DNA from: Hyphomicrobiales bacterium
GTDB lineage: Bacteria > Pseudomonadota > Alphaproteobacteria > Rhizobiales > Aestuariivirgaceae
Assembly: GCA_027051195.1 (NCBI GenBank)
Contig: JALUAB010000133.1
Coordinates: 11,097 to 45,450, forward strand
Direction: 5' to 3'
DNA length: 34,354 bases
In this document: piece by piece, positions 28,835-34,354 of the stretch
Layout: every line of letters starts with the position of its first letter
Position numbering within the stretch: the first letter of the stretch is position 1
The notes under the pieces: model-generated
Database searches by the model: none
The model's input: only the letters and a program-made list of their open reading frames with translations
Told to the model about the DNA's origin: nothing
Position numbers and translations under genes: made by a program

Positions 28835-29704
28835 TCATTTCGCCGCGGTGCGCACCGGGCAATCACTCACGCGCATGCTCGCCAGCTTGCGCCAGCGCGG
28901 CGAACAGTTGCCCACGGCGCAGTAGAAGCGCGCCAGCGGCGGCAGGGGAATGGCATGGGCCAGCCGCAGCGGCCGGCCGCCGCGGGAGAGGGTGGAAACC
29001 ACCATGCCCACCAGCTCGCCGCGGGCGTTGAACAGCGGGCCGCCGGATTCGCCGCGGTGGGTGTTCATGCGCACCACCATGGCGTCGTCGTAACCGAAGC
29101 GGCCATAGCGCACCGGGGTGCCGAAGCGCATGGAAACCACTTCGCCCACGCGCGCGGTTTCGCGGCCCTTGCGCGGGCGACCGAGGGAAAAGACCGGTTC
29201 GCCCTTGCGCAGGCAGGGCGATGCGGCGGGAACGACCGGACGGCTTTTCAGCTGCGGGAAGGCGACCAGCCCGATGTCCGGCGCAGTGGAAACGGCCACC
29301 ACCTTGCCATCGTGCACGCGGCCGTCGGCGGCGCGGGCGGATGCCTTCAGCCCCGGCGATACGGCGACATGCCCGGCCGTCATGACATGACCGGCGGCGT
29401 TGATGAAGAATCCGCTGCCCGAGGCCACGCCCCTGGCCGGGCCGAAACTGCCGCCCGAGGTATTCCGCGGCTTGCGAATGACCAGAGTGACGAAGGAAGG
29501 AGAAACCTTTTCGATGGTGCCGGTGATGTTTCCGGCGCTGCCGACACCGCCGGAAGCGGCGTCCACCACCAGCGCGATGTCACGAGAATCACCCTGTAGT
29601 TCAAGGTCCTGTCCGCCGGCGCAGGCAGTCAGAAGCAAGGCCAGCGCCCAGGGCAGGGCGCGGGCCGGCGTATGCTGCGGGCGGCGTGCCGGTATGGCCA
29701 TCAT
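28835..29704 (-). CDS. Trypsin-like serine protease, predicted lipoprotein
   Basis: Lipobox-like LLLTAC; catalytic-type motifs TAGHV, APDIGLV, HRGESGGPLFNARGELVGMV. Confidence 0.85.
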   Translation of the reverse strand: MMAIPARRPQHTPARALPWALALLLTACAGGQDLELQGDSRDIALVVDAASGGVGSAGNITGTIEKVSPSFVTLVIRKPRNTSGGSFGPARGVASGSGFFINAAGHVMTAGHVAVSPGLKASARAADGRVHDGKVVAVSTAPDIGLVAFPQLKSRPVVPAASPCLRKGEPVFSLGRPRKGRETARVGEVVSMRFGTPVRYGRFGYDDAMVVRMNTHRGESGGPLFNARGELVGMVVSTLSRGGRPLRLAHAIPLPPLARFYCAVGNCSPRWRKLASMRVSDCPVRTAAK

Positions 29705-29838
29705 CGATTTTTCTTCCCCCGATGGATGATTGAGCGCTCCCTTTTAGCCCATTCTGCATGGCATTTGCGGCGGCATGGCGGCAAGGAAGAGCAACTTCCG
29801 CGTCCGGTGTGGCGGCGGCGCAACGCTCGGGCGCGCAT

Positions 29839-30459
29839 TCAGGTGAGAAGGACCCCCCAGTAGATCGCCGCCCACGCCAGCGCCCATAACAGGATGACCA
29901 CCTTGCGCGGCAGGAAACATTGCAGGGCGCCGCCGATGCAGAGGGTAATGCAGCCCGCCAGCAGCAGCCGGAATGCACGCACGGCGGCATACACCGCCAG
30001 GAACGGCACGATGCCTATGCCCAGCGCCTGCGCGTAGATGGCCTGCGCCTTGCCGGTGGCAGGAGAAAGCACACCATCGGGCAGCGCCCACAGGCCGTTG
30101 TTCATCAGCGCTTCCTCGGCGGCGCTCAGGATCTCCGGCGTCAATCCGGGCAGGGCGGAAAGCAGCGTCATGGCGGAAAACGGGTCGCGCCCGCCCCAGT
30201 AATAGAGGATGGCGGCGCCGATGATGCCGCCCGCCAGCGCGAACAGGGCGGCGCGCAGGGCGCGCAGCGGGTTGGAGAGCGCCAGCCAGGTGATGAGGAT
30301 TTCCGCCGCCAGGAAGAAAACGGTGGCCTCCGCCAGCCCCCACAGGAAGGCGGCGAGATCCCACGGCCAGTGGCGCCTCGGCCAGGCGCGGGCACGGGCC
30401 AGCCATTGCTCGCGGTAGGTGGCCCGTGCCGGCGTGCCGTTGTCCGAATCGATGCTCAT
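29839..30459 (-). CDS. Multi-pass membrane protein of unknown function
   Basis: AAFLWGLAEATVFFLAAEILITWLALSNPLRALRAALFALAGGIIGAAILYYWG and C-terminal TM helices; start assigned at MSIDSDN. Confidence 0.75.
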   Translation of the reverse strand: MSIDSDNGTPARATYREQWLARARAWPRRHWPWDLAAFLWGLAEATVFFLAAEILITWLALSNPLRALRAALFALAGGIIGAAILYYWGGRDPFSAMTLLSALPGLTPEILSAAEEALMNNGLWALPDGVLSPATGKAQAIYAQALGIGIVPFLAVYAAVRAFRLLLAGCITLCIGGALQCFLPRKVVILLWALAWAAIYWGVLLT

Positions 30460-30479
30460 GCAGGCAGGATAGCAGAAGC

Positions 30480-32021
30480 TCAGGGCAGCTTCGGTTCGGC
30501 CGCCATTTCCCACAGGGCTTCCAGGTCGAGATGATCGGCCAGATGCCGCGCCAGCCCTTCCAGAGCCTCTTCCACCCGTTTCATGTGGCCCCCGCCGAAG
30601 CTCATGACGCCGAATTGCGCGAGATACGCGCGGCGGAAGGTGTCGGAGGCGAAGGCCCCGTGCAGGTAGGTGCCGGCGATGCGGCCGTCCTCCGAGTGTG
30701 CGCCGTCCAGTGAGCCATCCTTGAGCCGGGCGAAGGACCGCGCCGTGTCCGCGCCCGTGGTGCGGCCAAGATGAATCTCGTAGGCTTTCAGCGGCGTGTT
30801 GGTGGGCAGGTGCACGCCCCACACGCCGCGCGTGGTCTTCTCCGGCGAAAGCTCCGTGACGATATCCAGCAGGCCCAGGCCCTCCACACTTTCGCCCGCC
30901 GGGCCTTCCAGTCCGTGGGGGTCGCCGATGCGCCTTCCCAGCATCTGGTATCCGCCGCAGATGCCCAGCACGCGCCCGCCGCGGCGCACGTGCGCGGCGA
31001 GGTCGATGTGCCAGCCCTGCTCGCGGAAGAAGGTGAGGTCGGCGGCCACGGACTTGCTGCCCGGCAGGATGATGAGATCGGCATCACCGGGCAGGGGCTC
31101 GCCGGGGCGCACGAAGACGAGATCCACCTCCGGTTCGTGGGAGAGCGGGTCGAGGTCGTCAAAGTTGGCGATGCGGGGAAACCGCGGCACGGCGATTTTA
31201 ATGGGGCCGCCCACCACCCCGCGCCCCCGCCCAACCCCCGATATGATGGGTGTGGGGTTGGCCGGGGGCGCGGGGACATGGGCGGCTGCCTGCTCCAGCG
31301 CCTGGCTGTCTTCCGCCGGCAGCTTCGCGGCGTCCGGGAAATGTGGCACGACGCCGAGGCAGGGGCGGTGCGTGCGCTCCTCCAGCCAGTGCATACCTTC
31401 AAGAAACAGTTCAGGGTCGCCGTGGAAATTGTTGATGATGAATCCCTTTATGCGATCGGCATCTTCCTCCTCCAGCACCGCCAGCGTGCCCACGATGCTG
31501 GCGATGACGCCGCCGCGGTGAATGTCCCCCACCAACGCCACGGGCGCGTTCACCGCCCGCGCGAAGCCCATGTTGGCGAGGTCGCCGTCGCGCAGGTTCA
31601 CCTCCGCCGGCGAACCGGCGCCCTCGACGATGACGAGGTCGGAGGTGCGGCACAGGCGGGCGAAGCTCTCGAGGATCGCCGGCATGAAGCGCGCACGGTT
31701 ACGGAAGTAGTCCCGCGCGCTCATGGTGGCGGCGCGGCGCCCCTGCACGATCACCTGCGCGCCGCCCTCGCTTTCGGGCTTCAGCAGCACCGGATTCATG
31801 TCGGCAACGGCGGCGCGGCGCGCCGCCTGCGCCTGCAGGGCCTGGGCGCGGCCGATCTCGCCGCCGTCGGCGGTGGCGGCGGCGTTGTTGGACATGTTCT
31901 GCGGCTTGAACGGGGCCACGGACAGCCCGGCGTTGGCGAAGGCCCGGCACAGCCCGGAGACGATGAGGCTCTTGCCCACGTGCGAGCCGGTGCCCTGTAT
32001 CATGATGACCCGCGCGCTCAT
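30480..32021 (-). CDS. cobQ: Cobyric acid synthase
   Basis: [94 protein letters not shown] overlap with cobB. Confidence 0.96.
   Translation of the reverse strand: MSARVIMIQGTGSHVGKSLIVSGLCRAFANAGLSVAPFKPQNMSNNAAATADGGEIGRAQALQAQAARRAAVADMNPVLLKPESEGGAQVIVQGRRAATMSARDYFRNRARFMPAILESFARLCRTSDLVIVEGAGSPAEVNLRDGDLANMGFARAVNAPVALVGDIHRGGVIASIVGTLAVLEEEDADRIKGFIINNFHGDPELFLEGMHWLEERTHRPCLGVVPHFPDAAKLPAEDSQALEQAAAHVPAPPANPTPIISGVGRGRGVVGGPIKIAVPRFPRIANFDDLDPLSHEPEVDLVFVRPGEPLPGDADLIILPGSKSVAADLTFFREQGWHIDLAAHVRRGGRVLGICGGYQMLGRRIGDPHGLEGPAGESVEGLGLLDIVTELSPEKTTRGVWGVHLPTNTPLKAYEIHLGRTTGADTARSFARLKDGSLDGAHSEDGRIAGTYLHGAFASDTFRRAYLAQFGVMSFGGGHMKRVEEALEGLARHLADHLDLEALWEMAAEPKLP
31206..31286. repeat. 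In-frame palindromic element inside cobQ
   Basis: Left CCCCGCGCCCCCGCCCAACCCC (31217-31238) vs right GGGGTTGGCCGGGGGCGCGGGG (31254-31275): 21/22 complementary; after a 3/3 internal loop another perfect 7 bp, CCGCCCA (31207-31213)/TGGGCGG (31279-31285), plus G31206-C31286. Confidence 0.88.
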
Positions 32022-33436
32022 GGGGCGCCTCCCTCCGGCACGGGCGCGCGGGAGATGACGTGCGCGAAGCTGCCCATGACGGTGCCCACGCGCAGGCCCA
32101 TGGGCGGCAGGTCGTTGCCCGCCGCATCTCGGGCGGTGAACAGGGCGGGCGCGGCCTCGTCCCGCCAGACGGTGGTGGCGTAATGGAACTCGTGCCCGCG
32201 CAGGCGATTTGGCCAGGGCAGGGCGCCGCTGTGCTCCAGTTGCCGATAGCCCAGATGCAGGCGCCGGTCGGCGAAGCTGGTGGCATGGGGCAGCAGGTCG
32301 CACATGGCGTGTGCCGCGCCGTCGGCATCCACCAGCCCGCGGCCCAGCACCATGTAGCCGCCGCATTCGCCGTAGATCAACGCGCCGCGCTCGGCAGCCC
32401 GCCGCAGCCCGTCGCAGAAATTGCGGGCGGCGGCGAGTTTCCCTGCGTGCAGCTCCGGGTAGCCGCCGGGAAGGAAGATGGCGCCGGCGGTGGCATCCGG
32501 CGCCTCGTCGGCCAGCGGCGAGAAGAAGGTGATCTCCGCCCCGGCGGCGCGCCAGTCCATGAGCTGGTGCGCATAAGTGAAGCAGAAGGCCTCGTCCCGC
32601 GCGATGGCGATGCGCTGGCCCAGCGGCGGCAGGGCAGGGGCCTCGTTGGGCGCGCCGTCCAGCGCCAGCGGGCGGGTGAGATTGGCCAGCCGGCACAGGG
32701 CGACGGACTCCGCCGCGCACTCGGCGGCGTGCTTCAGCCACGCGGCCAGCTCCGGGTGTTCACCCGCAGGCACCAGGCCCAGGTGGCGCGAGGGAAGGGT
32801 CAATTCCTCGTCGCGCAGGAAACGCCCCACCACCGGCAGGCCAGTGACCTCCTCGATGACATGGGCCAGCATCTCGCCGTGGCGGGGCGTGCCCAGCCGG
32901 TTGAGGATGACGCCGGCGATGCGCACGTCCGGCCGCAGGCTGGCGAACCCGTGCAGCAGGGCGGCGGCGGAAGCACCCATGCGCGAGGCGTCCAGCACCA
33001 TGAGCACGGGAATGCCGAACATGGCGGCGAGATCGGCACTGGAGCCAATGCCGGTGAGCGCGGCGGGGTTCGCCGTGCCGGGCGCGGCTTCGGGTTCCTT
33101 CATGTCGCAGAGGTTGGCCGGACGCGCCTCGGCGGGGGCGTGCAGGGCGGCGCCATCGAACAGGCCCATCACGCCCTCGATGAGCAGCATCTCGGCATCC
33201 GCCGCCTGCGCCCGCAGCCGCGCCGCCAGCTCCGCGCGGCCCATGGCCCACGGGTCGAGGTTGACGACCTCGCGGCCGGTCGCGGCGGCATGAAAGGCCG
33301 GGTCGATGTAGTCCGGCCCCACCTTGGCGGCGGCCACCGCCACCCCCCGCGCGCGCAGCAGCGCCAGCAGGGCGGCGGTGATTACCGTCTTGCCCTGCCC
33401 GGAAGCGGGCGCGGCCATCATCAGCACTTCGGTCAT
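32018..33436 (-). CDS. cobB: Cobyrinate a,c-diamide synthase
   Basis: [101 protein letters not shown]. Confidence 0.96.
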   Translation of the reverse strand: MTEVLMMAAPASGQGKTVITAALLALLRARGVAVAAAKVGPDYIDPAFHAAATGREVVNLDPWAMGRAELAARLRAQAADAEMLLIEGVMGLFDGAALHAPAEARPANLCDMKEPEAAPGTANPAALTGIGSSADLAAMFGIPVLMVLDASRMGASAAALLHGFASLRPDVRIAGVILNRLGTPRHGEMLAHVIEEVTGLPVVGRFLRDEELTLPSRHLGLVPAGEHPELAAWLKHAAECAAESVALCRLANLTRPLALDGAPNEAPALPPLGQRIAIARDEAFCFTYAHQLMDWRAAGAEITFFSPLADEAPDATAGAIFLPGGYPELHAGKLAAARNFCDGLRRAAERGALIYGECGGYMVLGRGLVDADGAAHAMCDLLPHATSFADRRLHLGYRQLEHSGALPWPNRLRGHEFHYATTVWRDEAAPALFTARDAAGNDLPPMGLRVGTVMGSFAHVISRAPVPEGGAP

Positions 33437-33501
33437 GGCGTTTACATTCCCTCGCGCGGCCGGTTATCACTGGCACAGCGAAGGGCGGGGGGCAACGGCG
33501 G

Positions 33502-34354
33502 ATGAACCAGGCGGTGGACATGGAGCGCGCCCGGGAGCTGCTATCCCGGGTGTTCGGCCACGAGGACTTCCGTCCCTTGCAGGCCGACGTGGTGGCGGCG
33601 CTGCTGCGCGGTGAAAACGCCTTCCTGCTCATGCCCACCGGCGGTGGCAAGTCGTTGTGCTACCAGCTGCCCGCCATGCTGCGGCCCGGCGTGGGGGTGG
33701 TCGTCTCGCCGCTCATCGCGTTGATGGAAGACCAGGTGCTGGGCTTGCGGGAACTCGGTGTGCAGGCGGCCTTTCTCAACTCCACGCTGGATTTCCATGA
33801 AATGCGGCGCATCGAGGACGCCGTGCGCCATGGCCTTCTCGACCTGCTCTACGTCGCGCCGGAGCGGCTGATGCAGGAGCGCACGCTGGCGCTGCTCGCC
33901 GAATCGCCGCTGGCGCTTTTCGCCATCGACGAGGCCCATTGCGTCTCCCAGTGGGGGCACGACTTCCGCCCTGAATACCGCCAGCTGGAGCGGCTGGCGG
34001 AGCTGTTCCCTGATGTGCCGCGCATCGCGCTCACCGCCACCGCCGACGAGCGCACCCGCCGCGACATCATCCGCCACCTGCGGCTGGAAGAGGCCCGCGT
34101 CTTCATCGCCTCCTTCGACCGGCCCAACATCCACTACCGGGTGGCGGGCGCGGGCGCCGGAAAGACGGAGCTGTTGCGCTTCATCCGGGAACGGCACGAG
34201 GGGCATTCGGGCATCGTCTATTGCCTTTCGCGCCGGCAGGCGGAGGAGACGGCCGAATGGCTGTGCGGCAAGGGGATCGACGCGCTGGCTTACCACGCCG
34301 GGCTTTCGGCATGGGAGCGCAGCGAAAGGCAGAAACGCTTCCTGCACGGCGATG
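33502..34354 (+). CDS. recQ: ATP-dependent DNA helicase RecQ (5' part, runs off the window)
   Basis: Direct translation from ATG 33502: [57 protein letters not shown]...[22 protein letters not shown]...ALTATAD; no stop before the window end, hence absent from the ORF list. Confidence 0.97.
   Translation, partial: MNQAVDMERARELLSRVFGHEDFRPLQADVVAALLRGENAFLLMPTGGGKSLCYQLPAMLRPGVGVVVSPLIALMEDQVLGLRELGVQAAFLNSTLDFHEMRRIEDAVRHGLLDLLYVAPERLMQERTLALLAESPLALFAIDEAHCVSQWGHDFRPEYRQLERLAELFPDVPRIALTATADERTRRDIIRHLRLEEARVFIASFDRPNIHYRVAGAGAGKTELLRFIRERHEGHSGIVYCLSRRQAEETAEWLCGKGIDALAYHAGLSAWERSERQKRFLHGD

Noticed and set aside
33437-33501. Possible cobalamin riboswitch upstream of cobB
   Set aside because: Only 65 bp separate cobB from divergent recQ, too short, and no B12-box-like sequence was seen.
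33541-34347. 268-aa minus-strand ORF at the right end
   Set aside because: The + strand reads an uninterrupted RecQ helicase domain from 33502; the minus ORF is its shadow.
1-34354. CRISPR arrays, toxin-antitoxin pairs, defence islands, BGCs
   Set aside because: No regularly spaced repeats, no recognisable toxin/antitoxin, nuclease-defence or biosynthetic-cluster genes were found; the gene content is mostly housekeeping and regulatory.

Overview
This 34.4 kb, high-GC window looks like a chromosomal segment of an alphaproteobacterium. The main support is gene content and order: tolC-popZ(DUF2497)-valS, DUF3572/divK/pleD, and ispD-ispF/dusB/ntrB/ntrC. It is densely packed, mostly with core genes, and I found no prophage, integrase, CRISPR array, defence island or BGC. 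Main contents in order: tRNA-Cys(GCA), TolC-like outer membrane protein, PopZ-like protein, ValS, GatB, EEP-family membrane protein, small Sel1 protein, small secreted protein, Tat-type rhodanese, HIT and RidA proteins, EipB/DUF1849, Pol IV, ROK kinase, HAD protein, DUF3572, DivK, PleD, a CDF transporter with a divergent MerR regulator, CinA-C, IspF, IspD, DusB, NtrB, NtrC, RibF, an uncharacterised ~298-aa protein, Aat, LysE-type exporter, lipoprotein protease, membrane protein, CobQ, CobB and the 5' part of RecQ. The most unusual signals are three palindromic elements at non-random places: (i) a ~80-bp imperfect palindrome that is read in frame inside cobQ and encodes about 28 extra residues; (ii) a 26-bp-stem palindrome whose arm supplies the last codons and the stop of the ROK kinase; (iii) a ~150-bp palindrome-rich element plus an extra hairpin that separate ntrB from ntrC. 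I could not identify a clearly new multi-gene system. All family calls were made by eye from the translations, with no database search.
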